Below, in pieces: positions 34,744-59,262 of a stretch of DNA of 64,000 bases. Source of the stretch: Pardosa pseudoannulata. Taxonomy: Eukaryota; Arthropoda; Arachnida; Araneae; Lycosidae. The stretch lies in NCBI GenBank assembly GCA_032207245.1, contig CM063500.1, positions 63,694,430 to 63,758,429 on the forward strand, read 5' to 3'. The notes beneath the pieces were generated by a model. That model worked only from the letters and a program-made list of their open reading frames with translations. It did not search any database and was not told where the DNA came from. Made by a program: the position numbers and the translations under genes. How positions within the stretch are numbered: position 1 is the first letter of the stretch; the number at the start of each line of letters is the position of its first letter.

Positions 34744-35249
34744 ATGCGCGTACGCGATGTAAAAAAAAAAAAAAAATTGGATTTTGGTAAACATGCGTAT
34801 CATCACAGATTTTCGTAAGAGTTACGCCATGAAAATACTCTGAAAATTATTTTTGATTGGTTAAAAAGTACTCTCTTTTCTAGCATCTAGATTTTAGAAA
34901 TTGAAATTGTGAATACATCTGTGATTGTTCTAAAAAATCGCAGAAACTGACTTTATTTTAGTGGTTGCATAATAACTTTTGCAAGTAATACGGAATTCGT
35001 AAAATCTTTATTCGAAGTACCAAATATTCACTTTGTAAAGGAAGGTGAAATTACTTTTATTAGGAAAGTTTTTTTGGAAGGAATGAGAAAGAAACTTCTT
35101 TACAAACAATCAAAAGGTATGTTCTAACACAACATTGCGATCTGTAGTTGGCACTCAAACTAGACCATCCAGATTTCTCCTTAGAACAAGAACTTAACCT
35201 TTTCTATCCGGAACTCAGCCGCACAGGTGCAGTTAGTGGATCTCGCTGA
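34744..35249 (+). CDS. Small three-exon gene of unknown function, divergent from EPG5 (96 aa)
   Basis: Exons 34744-34814, 34962-35116 and 35185-35249. Introns are 147 and 68 bp, with GTAAGA...TTTTAG and GTATGT...CCTTAG borders. The coding sum is 291 nt: an ATG, 95 more codons and TGA, with phases 2 and 1 matching across both introns. The product is basic at its N-terminus (MRVRDV plus a five-Lys run from an A16 tract). It continues into a mixed hydrophobic/charged middle (GCIITFAS, FVKEGEITFIRKVFLEG) and ends AVSGSR. No signal peptide or membrane segment is evident. An AATAAA lies at 35333-35338. I do not recognise the family. The long open middle exon in such AT-rich DNA and the consistent phases argue for a real gene. 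The A-rich run and short second intron are the weak points. Confidence 0.6.
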
Positions 35250-35332
35250 GCTGACGTCACAGCTAGGGAAAGATTCAGTTGTGAGGCCTGGTTCTCGAAG
35301 GTCACGACTCAGCTCCCTACTAAATAAATCAT

Positions 35333-35338
35333 TTTGGG
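35333..35338 (+). terminator. Poly(A) signal for the small divergent gene
   Basis: AATAAA 84 bp past the predicted TGA stop, on the same strand. It is the first canonical hexamer downstream and gives the small gene a short 3' UTR. Confidence 0.45.
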
Positions 35339-36438
35339 CTTTTTGCTGATTTCACCTACATTACAATTACATTAGGCATTCCATTGTAAATGTTTAAGAG
35401 TACAATCCAATAAAATATCTGAATTTTTTTTTCTAGCTAATTACTTTTGTGTTAATGATTAGAAATTTTGTCTTGGAAGAAAATAAATTTAGGTTTGAAG
35501 AATTAGAGTGTACTTAAGTTCGGCAAAGAAAGACCGTTAGTTTGTGACTATCATACATGTTAAGTTCATACTACAGGGGTTAAAGGCATATATAGATGAC
35601 ATGGAGTTTATTATGCTCCTCCTTTCCCACAAACAAAAAAGTTTGTTTGCTGGTTCTAAATAGCAAAACGTTTCTACTTTGGGGTTGAGCAAACAAGTAT
35701 GGCGATTTTTTGTTTTGTTAGTTTGAGTAACTTAAAAACTACTCCTTTTCCAAATGTTAATAATTAATTTGTACTGAAAGATTTTACAATAAAATTTGGT
35801 AATAAAATAACTAATAAATTAATAAAATAATATAAAATTTTATAAAATAATTAATGGCTTAATAAAAGCAATTGGTACACCTCTAAATGCAGTATGTGAA
35901 ATTATAAAATTTTTCATTGTTTTATAAATGTATTGCATTATATAGAACTAATACAAAACTAAACATTAAGTTATTTATTTATTATTTAACATAAAAAGTA
36001 ATAACTTAAAATTTTTTGTACTCAATTAAGGTAATTACTTGTCACAATATTATTTTTTGATTACTTTTCTGTAGAATGTTAATTAACAGGGATCACAGTA
36101 TAAAGGACAGTTACACCCTCTCAGTAATAATAATAATAAAAATAATAATAATGATAACAAATGACCTAGAGAAAACAAGGATAGTGCAGTTTAGAAAATT
36201 TGAGAAAATTGGACTGTATTGAAAGTGTGGGCTAGAAACAGCTCAACAATGGATTAGCAAAGATTCGAAATTGAAATGTTATAAAGTTTTAAGTGACTTT
36301 GATAATGTGTCGCGAGTCGCTTGTGTTTTATAAGAAGCAAAAATTTTAAAGAATATCCAGAAAATGATCAAGAAAATTTTGTAATTCATTAAAAATTAAG
36401 TCACTATGACGAATTGGTATATACTGAAACCCTACTTA

Positions 36439-36812
36439 CTTACTAGGAGCAAGAAGATCACACACACCTGCTGAAAATGATGTTGAGAAATTTGGGTAGT
36501 GAATTTCTAAAGACTAAGAGGAAAACAGAAACTGTTTTCTATCACCTCAATCTTCACAAAGCAGTAAAATAAATTACATATTACATATAGTACCAATTTT
36601 CTGTTTATAATCTTTCTTTTGCCTTAATTAAATTATCGTCATTTTGTTTCATGATTTTATCAAGTTTGTTACTTGGTGCAAGAAGATGAAAGCACACATG
36701 CTGAAGCACTGATCTTGAGAAATATGCTTAGTAAAATTTGTTAGACTAAATGGAAAACGAAAACAGTCTTCTTCCCTTTCATACTTCACAAAACAGTGAG
36801 GTAAATTAATTT
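36439..36812 (+). repeat. Diverged direct duplication, two ~140-bp copies
   Basis: 36439-36580 and 36669-36812 share GGxGCAAGAAGAT, CACACxxxCTGAA, TTGAGAAAT, GGAAAAC and CTTCACAAAxCAGT in order. Not coding. Confidence 0.65.
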
Positions 36813-36887
36813 TCTTTTGTATTGCACTAATAAGGCAATTTCATGCAGCATGAAACAACTAAACTTGAGAAAAATTTAATATTAATT

Positions 36888-36995
36888 TTAAACGGAAGGG
36901 TAAAATATAGGTTGCCTATTGGCTATAATAGACATACACACGAACGAGGAAGGGCATTAATGTAGTTAGTGACACTGCGTGAAATTCCCTTATTG
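36888..36995 (+). repeat. Dispersed repeat shared with 54.4 kb
   Basis: Matches 54400-54512 in the same orientation through AAACGGAAGGG, TTGGCT, GGAAGGGCATTA and TAGT..G.GAC. Unclassified transposon piece. Confidence 0.55.
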
Positions 36996-38356
36996 TAAAT
37001 CTAGATAACATTGAAATCCATATTCATTATATTTCATTTGTATTAAATAATTATTTTCCTTTTTATATAATAATCTTATAATTTGTATTATTTAAAAAAT
37101 ATCATACGAATTTTCATACATTCGGTTATTAGGGATATTCTCTTATCAGGAATGGGGCATTTTCCGACGAACTTGTTTAACCTAGAATCTATTGAAATAA
37201 ACCTCGTATTTAAAAACCACTTCATATAAGAATAGAGTAAATGTATTTTTTAAATAAATCCATTATATTATAAAAAAAAACAGTAGAAAAATTATTATAT
37301 TAAGCAATGAAACACACGCAGCAATAACACAATTAAATTAATTTTCAAATTATTGGAATTTATATGATCAAATATTAATTAACACAAGTACTAGCTTTTA
37401 TGAAGGCCGCATCCTCTTCACCCCACACCTGAGTCTTATACATTATGGTTTAATTACATCAATAATAAGAAAGACTAAATTCTATCTAAGTTCATTTTGT
37501 GGTGCTGCCATCTATTGGAATATTTTAAAAACTATATTAAACGTGATATATTTTCTGGATATCTAATTTTCCGGAAGCAGCGGTGCCCAATTAGCGATCA
37601 TATACTATATATGTTTTTCTTGTGCCCTGACAAATAAATAAGCTTCCTAAAATAAAATATGAAGTAATTTTGATAATATATTTAAAATTTTCTTTACAAG
37701 ATTTTTTTAAAAATTCGATGGTAGGTAAAATAGTTTATTATCCCGCGGAGTTTACGCGACTTTTTGCTTGTTGGAGCCATTTATCATATTGAGATATAAT
37801 ATGGGCATCAAACGATAATAGAAAAAGTGTAAAAAATAAGTAATCGACAAAATAAAAATAATTGACATCATTACTTTAAAGTTCACAAAGGTTTTTTTTT
37901 TAAGTCCATTTTTAAGTGAGATTTTTCTAAGATGTGCAGTTCGAAAGTGTGTAACAAGATAGTTCTTATATTTTTACCAAGATAATTATTTTTTATCTAT
38001 CTATTTTTATATATAAAATGCCTATTTTTAATCTTGTTATTTATATTTCAAGACCTATTTAAGAATTAAAGAATTTTGTATTGTATTTAAAAATAATGAT
38101 TTTTTTTTTAATATTTAATGCATATTTTTTTCAAGGTAAATTTATTACTAATTTTCTTGCTACATATCTTTTCTCAAACATTTTTACGTTGGCTGTTTTT
38201 TTACTACCCTTCGTTAATACATATTAAAAACACATAAAAACAAAAACAAGATGAAAAAAGTTAATTAATCATGTTTATAAATAAAAAGACAATTATAACA
38301 CACAGAAACTTCATAGGGTTCTATTTACTGCATATGACTAGTATATTCTCAATTAT

Positions 38357-38857
<501 letters not shown>

Positions 38858-38900
38858 TTTATTTGTTTTTAATTATAATCAAACGACAATTCTGCGTACA

Positions 38901-39000
38901 NNNNNNNNNNNNNNNNNNNNNNNNNNNNNNNNNNNNNNNNNNNNNNNNNNNNNNNNNNNNNNNNNNNNNNNNNNNNNNNNNNNNNNNNNNNNNNNNNNNN
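38901..39000. other. Assembly gap (100 Ns)
   Basis: Exactly 100 N characters, the conventional marker for a gap of unknown size. It follows a large TA microsatellite that probably broke the assembly. It lies between the last readable poly(A) polymerase exon and the small gene. Confidence 1.
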
Positions 39001-39189
39001 GTTAACACTTATTTGCTAACAAAGCACATAATTTTAATTCAGACAAAAAATAATGTAATAATGTATTCAAGCCATTAATTTGCTCACAGAAATAGAATTA
39101 TAATCAAACTATTTCATACAATATCAATACAGTGAATATTGGTCTACCCAAAAATTTCAGTAAAAAATTAAGTTAAATATTATCAAACA

Positions 39190-39409
39190 TTAACACTAGA
39201 ACTGCTGACCTAAAATCTATTTTGTGTTATCTTAAGCTTTTATATTTTTTCCTAAGACAGTTATAACAGAAAAATACAATAAGTACTCATTAAAACATTT
39301 ACAAAATTTATCCTCAGAAATTTTTATAATTTTTATATTTGTTATCTGAAAAAGAATAAATCTGAAGAACTGTGGGGTAAAAAATGACCCCACAGTTCTA
39401 AAGTTTTAA
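39190..39409. mobile_element. piggyBac-like MITE with TTAA ends
   Basis: About 220 bp bounded by TTAA at 39190-39193 and 39406-39409. Inner ends are CACTAGAACTGC (left) and AACTTTAGAACTGTG (right, reversed), sharing TAGAACTG. Its right end contains a perfect 13-bp hairpin. TTAA is the target of piggyBac transposases; assignment rests on short termini. Confidence 0.5.
39366..39399. repeat. Perfect 13-bp hairpin
   Basis: AGAACTGTGGGGT (39366-39378) pairs with ACCCCACAGTTCT (39387-39399) around an 8-nt loop. Confidence 0.9.
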
Positions 39410-39677
39410 ATAAATCAGGAAGGGAGGAGGAGATACAGCATAAAAAATTTTCATGGAGGCTTAACAATTTCATAATTTAATATTTTGGATATCATTTAAT
39501 TGTAATTACCATGTCTCTAACAAATTCTCAATAACACCTATATTTTCATAATACTAAATATAATTTATAATCAAACTTATCTAAATCCTTCATATTTAAA
39601 TTATTCTTGGGAAGAGAAAATTGCATGGTTTAACGGCAAAATTGAATAAAAGAGATAAAAAAAAATAAAAAACTTAC

Positions 39678-51960
<12,283 letters not shown>

Positions 51961-53332
51961 TTTTTTAAATTATTATTTACAGCACTGAAAAAAAGAGAAG
52001 TTATGAGCGACTTATGGTTAAATTCAACACAATTTCAAAATCAATGATAAATAAAAAGTAGTTTATAGTATAATTTACTCCTTTATATTTTATATTAGAT
52101 TTTAAAATACTGTTATTCACACAAATTACAAATACAGAAATATATGCTCATATAAATGAATCTAAACCACTAAAACAAATTTGGATGCTATACTGTGACT
52201 AAAAATTCTATGCATTACAGAATAAGCAATAAAATTTTATTTAAATAACGTAATTATAGCACTTAAGGGGACAAGGGTGGAGATTATACAAGATTAAGTT
52301 TGTCAAATAATAATTTATACAAACAATAGTGTTCTTTAAAAACAAACTCAGCAACTCATCTTAAAACAGTTAAAAATAACAAATTTTATAGAAGTACAAA
52401 TATATACATTCACTAACTATAGGATACTTTGCCACAATATTTTTATATAGATATAAAACAAGAACTGGTATTAAGTTAACCAAATAAGAAAATGAGTTTT
52501 CAAAATAAGATGCTACAATTTAGCAACCAGACTATACTAAGATATAGCTATATATATATATATATATAAGAGGGTTTCACAATCATTATTGACTTGTAAC
52601 AATTAAATTACTAAATTTTATTTATAACATTTGTAAATAATGTTATATAAAATTTTGAAAAGTTCCAAATAAGCGAAATTAAAAATAAATCCTGTGTAAC
52701 AAAACAAAGACCGCTTTGTTAATAACTTAGAAAAATTTATCTTTCATATAATGTGGATACATCTACAAACAAGTTTTAAATTTAGTATAACTTATCAGAA
52801 AATTGACAAATACAGTATATGTTAATTTCTATTTTAATGCCTTAAATTTTTTTTTTCTTCAGAAGTTAATTAGATCTTATAAGGAAATAAAATGTAGGTA
52901 ACAAATTAACGTGCGTTGAAGGAACCAATTTAAATTTTAACTCCAAAATATCATATTTAATCAGTTTCCATGGAATTCGTTACAGCAATACGCGTCTCGA
53001 TTATTTGATATCACTCTAAAGTAAATACTTAGTTTTAATAAACTTTATTGGAATAATTAAAATTCATTCCTTTTGTTTGGCTACAAGTTTTAAAAAATAA
53101 AGAAAAAACAGAGTTGTCAACGAGGAAATAAATATTAAAAGAAATAATATGTAAATGGCCAAATTGTTAGACAAAATAAGCTTATATTAACCTCAATGGA
53201 AACAAAATTTGATTTCCATTTTTATAAACAAGACGTAACGTAAGGCCACAAATAATGGCGAAAAAAAGAGAAGCACAAAATATGCAAGACAATACAATTA
53301 AGTTAACAATAAAAGCAAACTAAAGTTCATAC

Positions 53333-53450
53333 CTTTCACAAAAAGACTATCCATAAAATAAAAATGAAATGAAAAAACACACGTTGCACAATTCTTCATG
53401 CTATAATTAATACATTTTCTCTTTAGAGCTTGTCAACATTCAGAACATGG
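53333..53450 (-). promoter_or_regulatory. Probable non-coding first exon and promoter edge of poly(A) polymerase
   Basis: A GTGAAAG|GTATGA donor ends at 53333 and would splice to the acceptor before 51984. The upstream edge near 53450 contains ATGGCGG on the plus strand, resembling a YY1-type promoter element. The exon's right boundary is a guess. On this model the leader contains an upstream ORF starting at 53399 that reads 22 codons, crosses the splice and stops at 51979-51977, 17 nt before the main ATG. Confidence 0.4.
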
Positions 53451-53742
53451 CGGTTGCATAGTTATAGCAATGCATTTTTTTTTCAACAGTCAAATCAAAC
53501 TGTTGCCACATTTATTTTAGAATTTTGTCTTAAATAAAGTTAATCAACTCTATGATAGTCTTGGTTCGAGGCTAAAATAGTCTAGCACTAGATTCTGATT
53601 GTTACAAATATGGAGGAAATAAAATAAAAACAACAAAAAAGAGATAATGAACTTAAATACAAATGTCTATAAAATTTGTAAAAATCTTGAAAATTTGAAA
53701 AATGTGTTTCCGATTACAACAATGTGCTTCCATTACACTCTA

Positions 53743-53920
53743 GGGTGCTACCATGTTCGAGATATGTCAGAGGCGACTTCAGCATTTTAATGACGTCAGA
53801 GTCACAACAGATGGAAATTTGGTATCATAAACTCACATTTCTCCCCGTCATAATGAATTATGACATCATTTTGACGAGAATGTTACTTGTGACATATCTC
53901 AATCGCAATATGGTAGACCA
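53743..53920. mobile_element. Foldback MITE, copy 1 (TA-flanked)
   Basis: Starts GGGTGCTACCATG and ends ATATGGTAGACCA, flanked by TA on both sides. Arms share GACATATxTC and TGACGTCA/TGACATCA-type words. Most diverged of the three copies. Confidence 0.7.
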
Positions 53921-54399
53921 TAGATTTATCAATTTATAATTGCATGTTACGTAATAACTTATTTGTTCAAATTCAATATGATAAAATCATACTGATATAT
54001 ATAAAATATTCTATTTATTGTAAAATATTTATTTTATTTCCTTACCATTGATTATAACAAGATTTCAGAACCCTATGATGCAATAGACTGAAATAAAGAA
54101 ATCTATAAACTTATAAAGTCTAACAGTTTGTTTTACATTTTGACACTTAAATAATACTATAAATTAACAAAGAGTAGGGGCCTTCAAATACAAAATTTTA
54201 TAATTATGTACCATGTATGTCTAAACTAGGGTGACCATATTTTTAAGCAGTCACATGGAGACAAATTCCGTGGTGTCACAAATATAAGAAAATCGTGGAG
54301 CTACTACTTTAATTTTGAGGGGACTTATTTGGGGTCACAATATGGTGATTTCACGCAGTAGGGCAAATTTTCAAATTATGACAATTCTGGCATTAGTTT

Positions 54400-54512
54400 C
54401 AAACGGAAGGGCAGTTTATTGTTTGTCTTTTGGCTGTTGTAAACATGAAAATGAATGGGAAGGGCATTATAGTAGTTTGCGACGTTACGACAAATTGCCA
54501 TATGCAATAACA
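54400..54512 (+). repeat. Dispersed repeat shared with 36.9 kb
   Basis: Partner of 36888-36995. A further internal repeat follows: GGCGGCTATAATGCATCTG at 54679 recurs as GGCGACTATAATGCATCTG at about 54928. Confidence 0.55.
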
Positions 54513-55322
54513 AGCATATCCCTACTTTATAACTGCACTGTCTTACTATACTTATAAATGAACAATAATAATACACTTTAAAAAGAATTTGAATAGCTTT
54601 TATTTCAAAATTGCGAAACTAGAAATATTTATTGAAATTCAGTATATTTAATTATTTTTGATTGTAAAAGAAAAACCCGGCGGCTATAATGCATCTGTAC
54701 CTATTTTGGTACGAGGGGACGATTGTTATTATGGTATCTCTCAAATCTAAGAATGAGAGATATGCGAAAATATGGAACAATGAAACGTGTAATGTAATGC
54801 AACGACTTATTTTCGATAAAATTTAGTACACATAAATTGGAATATAGCCAAATTATGCTTAAATTATTCGTATTTGAGCTTGGGCAATTTTTGCGCCATT
54901 TCTAATATCATTTCAATTACTTTTTGGACGGCGACTATAATGCATCTGTTCCCCAAAATACTCTGACCATGGTATTATTTTATGTATCATAGTGAATCAG
55001 CATTTGAAACAAGCACGTTACTAAAAAAATTGAATTTTTCCAGAAACAAAGTACACAGAAAAAAACGCTTAACTAGTGTAGCGAATTCCCTGTTTTCAAT
55101 ATTCATATATATGCGTTGCCCAGCATAATATACACAAGTGAAACATAAAACTAAAGAAATGAAATTTTAGAACACTTTAATGAAGTACAACTTAATAAAT
55201 TCTCACCGGCCTATCATCGAGCGGAGCAACACCTTTCGAATACAATAGTTCTCATCTTCTAGAATGTGTTGTTCTACTAAAGTGGTTGAAGTACTAGTTC
55301 TGTTAATCTCGTCGAAGTAATA

Positions 55323-55485
55323 GGGTGCTACCATGTTACTGTCGACATATGTCACTAGTGATTTCATAGTGACGTAATGTCAGAGAGAGAAATTTTTGAT
55401 ACCAAATTCCCATCTTTCGCGATTTCTGAAGTCATTTTGACGTGAAAGTCACCAGTGACATATATCTTCTAAATATGATAGCAGC
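55323..55485. mobile_element. Foldback MITE, copy 2 (TA-flanked)
   Basis: 163 bp, ends GGGTGCTACCATG and, reversed, GCTGCTATCAT, flanked by TA. Nearly the whole length is two inverted arms with GACATATGTCACTAGTGA-type sequence. Transcribed, it would form a long hairpin. Confidence 0.8.
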
Positions 55486-55502
55486 TATAGTTATTTATAC
55501 TA

Positions 55503-55669
55503 TGGGTGCTACCATGTTACAGTCGACATATGTCACTGGTGACTTCTGCGTCATAATAATGTCAGAGAGGGAAATTTGTGGTTCGAAAATTCCATCTCTG
55601 GCGATTTCTGACGTCATTATAACGTAGAAGTTACCAGTGACATATGTCAACTGTAATATGGTAGCAGCC
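55503..55669. mobile_element. Foldback MITE, copy 3
   Basis: 167 bp, same family and orientation as copy 2, from which it is separated by only 17 bp. Arms run from GGGTGCTACCATGTTACAG to CTGTAATATGGTAGCAGCC, with only a short centre. Confidence 0.8.
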
Positions 55670-56948
55670 TATATATAAAACAAATGCTGAAAATTTTAAG
55701 GTGTTTAGATAGTAATAAAAATACTAAGGTATGTCGAAAATCAACAAAAATTCTCTGCAGGTGCTTAAAAGTGATTCCCATAAAAAAATTTGTCTCCCTT
55801 AAAAATTGAAATTTATTATCTATACTTTTATTATAAGAATAAAGTTTGTTTATGAAGAAGTTCTTTAGTTTTGAATTGTCACGCTTTCCTCTTTATTATC
55901 AAGTGTATGGTTATTCAAAATTTTATCCATAAATGCCTTCTGGTTTAGCTCCTGGTTTTTTAATAATTAATATGTCATGCCCGAAACAGAAATGTTTGTC
56001 ATTGTTGTTTTCTGTTTCATTTCTGCAATTCCCCAACCCTTATCCTTACATCATTCATCATTCTCACCAAGTCTTCTTCAGCAGCCTTTCTTACATTTTT
56101 CTTTCTGTAATTAGCGTTACTCTTCTATGAGCACTCCTTTTGAAAATACAGCTCAACAAACCAGGTGAATTAATTTAATGGCCACTTCCTTTAGTAATCT
56201 AATATTTGTTGAATACTAACGCTTTCTATACAGGTGGTCGATATGGGAAATCTTCAAAAAGACGGACTTCCACTGTTCAGGTGTCATTGGGAAGGGCCAG
56301 AAACATAGTTATCAATCACTGCTATTATTATCCTCTTTCTGCTGGGTTACATTTTCACCACAATCTGGAAATTCTCTTTAGTTATTTTCAAGAGAACGAC
56401 AGTTTTTATTGCTACGAATTTTTACAGGATTCTTGTATCGGCTGTGTGATATTTAAAATATTAGAAAGAAGCAACAGCTTTAAATAAATTAATGAGAAAA
56501 ACAAACTCCATTCAACAACTAGAAAACTTTATTCCATCCTGTTTTTTTCAACGAACAAACACGTGTTGCTGATCAGACAACACTAACTTAAATATTCATA
56601 AAAACCACAGAGCAAAGAAATTGAAAATATCTGCGTTATCTTTTTATTATTTTAAAATCAATTTTTGCTATTATAATCTTTATACCTCAAGCTGTCTATA
56701 ATTCGCAGTAAACAGCCTGATTTTTAAAGATAAAAACATTGTTCTAAAAAATGTTATAATAATATAATAATTTAGAAACTTACATTTTTCCATCAAAGAA
56801 TATTCATAAGTTTAAATTTTACTATTCCTCTAAAAAGTATACAGCAATATTTATTAATTATTTCACTTAATAAAGAGTAAAAGAATTTTTCTTGAATATT
56901 CTTGGATAGAAAAATATAAGCTTCTAAAGTACTATATTGAAGTATATT

Positions 56949-57225
56949 TCAATAGCCCCGTTTACATGTGCCAAATGCAGCGTAAAATTCAGGGTAGATC
57001 CGTGAATTGTACTCCCCTTTCGAGAATTATCCCTAGCTAGGGAAAAAAATTGAGGGGTAAAAAGAACCCACCTTTCTACCCGGGTAATTGCAGAGTTTAC
57101 TCTCCTTTCCCATCATCCTTTGCGATTGTAGACATTCCAAAATGGTCGACTCTGCTGCTAAAGATGTAATAAAAATTGAGCTTTGGTCCGAAAAGGAAAC
57201 TTCGACCTGAAACCAACTATTAGTT
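56949..57225 (+). mobile_element. Possible 5' end of a DNA transposon with a decayed ORF
   Basis: Begins AGCCCCGTTTACATG, a terminus style seen in some arthropod DNA transposons. An ATG near 57154 opens MVDSAAKDVIKIELWSEKE and stops after about 24 codons. LWSEKET vaguely resembles Myb/SANT-like domains of PIF/Harbinger elements. The opposite end was not found, so this is tentative. Confidence 0.25.
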
Positions 57226-57287
57226 TGGTGGTTTGTTATAATTAATCATTATTTTTCAACTGAATGAATACACGATGTGGATACTTC

Positions 57288-58702
57288 TAAGTGCATTTAT
57301 TTCAACTCTTTTATATTTTGTAAGTCATAAGTGAGATCATTCGCAGAACCCCCAACTGCCTTTGAAACCAAGGAGGAAAGAGTTCGCGAGGGTGAGATAT
57401 CGTGGAACAAATAAAGAAAGAAGAGTTACGCATTATCACGAAAACTCATTTGATTTTTATTGAGAACAGATGGGAAGTCACAGATGAGAAGTATACATTT
57501 CATTCTGTTGTTCAATACAATATATTGGTTATCACATGTTTGTCTTATGTTACATATATCACATATATTGGTCTATTGAGTATTGCAATCTTTCGTTATT
57601 AAGTTTTATCATAGTCTGTTGGTAGCTAAAATGTTTTTTTCTCTTTCAAATTATTTCAGTTCTTCCAGATATTTCGTTATGAAAGTTAAATGTTCCAGAG
57701 TGTTAGTTATAAGAATTGTTAGATATCACAGTCTATTGAGTATTGCACTATTTGGTCTATCCCAGGGGTCGGCAACCTGTTTGTCCTTAAGGGCGCAATA
57801 CTAAATTTGAAAATCGCCAAGGGTGCATATTTTACAGATAATCAACAGGTATAAATAGGCATTAAAAAAAAAACAAATTTTTTATAATTTTTTTTTTTTT
57901 GTTGGTGTCATACCTAATGATACCTATAATTCAGTGTGAAACTTGAGTGTCTTGCAACGTGTTTATAGCTGAAACTATTTCTTTTTTATTTTTAAATTCT
58001 TCAAAAAGTGAATCAGCAGCTTCTAAGATGGCTTCTTTCACTAATTCTCCATCTGTAAAGGGTTTTTTATTCTTAGCTAGAAAATACGATATTTTATATG
58101 ACGCGATCGTTTCTGCTTTATGTTGTTGCAGTGGTTTAGTAAAAAAACTTTGCTGGTTAGTTATTGAACATTTTAAAGAAATAATTTTCTTTCTTCTAAT
58201 TTCAGAGTTCATTGAATAGTCACTATCAAAATTCCATCTTTAAGTGCATTTATTTCAACTCTTTTATATTTTGTAAGTCATAAATGAGATCATTCGCAGA
58301 ACCCCCAACTGCCTTTGAAACCAAGGAGGAAAGAGTTCGCGAGGGTGAGATATCGTGGAACAAATAAAGAAAGAAGAGTTACGCATTATCACGAAAACTC
58401 ATTTGATTTTTATTGAGAACAATGAGAAGTATACAATTCATTCTGTTGTCCAATACAATATATTGGTTATCACATGTCTGTCTTATGTTACATATATCAC
58501 ATATATTGGTCTACTGAGTAATGCAATCGTTTCTTTATTAAATTTTATCATAGTCTGTTGGTAGCTAAAATGTTTTTTTCTCTTTCAAATTATTTCAGTT
58601 CTTCCAAATATTTCGTTAGAAAGTTAAATGTTCCAGAGTGTTAGTTATGAGAACTGTTCGATATCACAGTCTATTGAGTATTACACTATTTGGTTTATCC
58701 CA
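57288..58702 (+). repeat. Direct duplication flanking a hAT fragment
   Basis: 57288-57762 and 58241-58702 are nearly identical (TAAGTGCATTTATTTCAACT through TTTGGTxTATCC) apart from a 14- to 15-bp deletion (around GATGGGAAGTCACA) and a few point changes. Each contains the same short open frame starting MEQIKKEELRIITKTHLIFI. That frame has no recognisable domain and is not called as a gene. Confidence 0.88.
57763..58240 (-). mobile_element. Truncated hAT transposon with transposase fragment
   Basis: Left end CAGGGGTCGGCAACCTG is a classic hAT terminus. A minus-strand frame (58212-57931, about 93 codons) encodes SYKISYFLAKNKKPFTDGE, then LVKEAILEAADSLFEEF. This matches the N-terminal part of hAT transposase-derived proteins (GTF2IRD2/ZBED-like: lysine-rich start, IAKKGKPFTDGE-type motif). 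The catalytic domain is missing. Confidence 0.75.
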
Positions 58703-58782
58703 TTCTTTTGGATATCAGAGTGTGGATGATGAAAGTCTTTCAGCTAGTCGAGACTTGGATAGTTGTAGTTTTCTTTAGTTTT

Positions 58783-58953
58783 CTTTTGGTCTGTTTGAAG
58801 TCTTTTTGTCTATTTGAAGTCTTTTGGTCTATTTGAAGTCTTTTGGTCTAGTTGAAATCTTTTGGTCTATTTGAAGTCTTTTGGGCTATTTGAAGTCTTT
58901 TGGGCTATTTGAAGTCTTTTGGGCTATTTGAAGTCTTTGGGCTATTTGAAGTC
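58783..58953 (+). repeat. 20-bp minisatellite, about nine units
   Basis: Tandem copies of TTTTGGTCTATTTGAAGTC with a later GGGCTATTTGAAGTC variant. The right half is homogenised for GGGC, the left half for GGTC. Confidence 0.92.
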
Positions 58954-59262
58954 TATTTGTTATTGGAGGTTATTTAATATGTTTTAGCTTGCATCTTTTA
59001 GTGATTAGGTTGGGTGGATAGTTATGTTTATGCCTGGATATTGAGTTGTTGATTTTAGGAGGATGGAAAAATTCTTCATTTTTCTTACTGCTCGCCCTAT
59101 TTGGGAAATATTGTATTCTATAGATATCCTTTTGCTTAACTGCTTCCAAAATCCTTCGGAATAATTTTTTCTCAATCAGCAACTCATCTTTCTCGGTTTC
59201 ATTTACTGGTCATTTCTGCCATACAACACCTTTGGTGAAATTAAGATTTTTTTTTTTTATAG

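Larger units (their letters stand above)
35340..38350. other. Region between small gene and gap, no gene assigned
   Basis: No exon of either neighbour was recognised, on both strands. Contains an (AAT)n run near 36124-36156 and several dispersed repeats listed separately. Confidence 0.6.

Noticed and set aside
35252..35259. TGACGTCA CRE palindrome as a promoter element
   Set aside because: It lies 2 bp past the predicted stop of the small gene, more likely 3' UTR than promoter.
56206..56487. 93-codon frame preceded by an acceptor-like TTTCTATACAG
   Set aside because: GGRYGKSSKRRTSTVQ after the acceptor looks exon-like, but the donor GTGTCA is weak, the downstream sequence is unremarkable and no partner exon was found.
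58970..59182. 70-codon minus-strand Lys-rich frame
   Set aside because: No homologue recognised; an upstream in-frame stop and no splice signals. Could be transposon debris.
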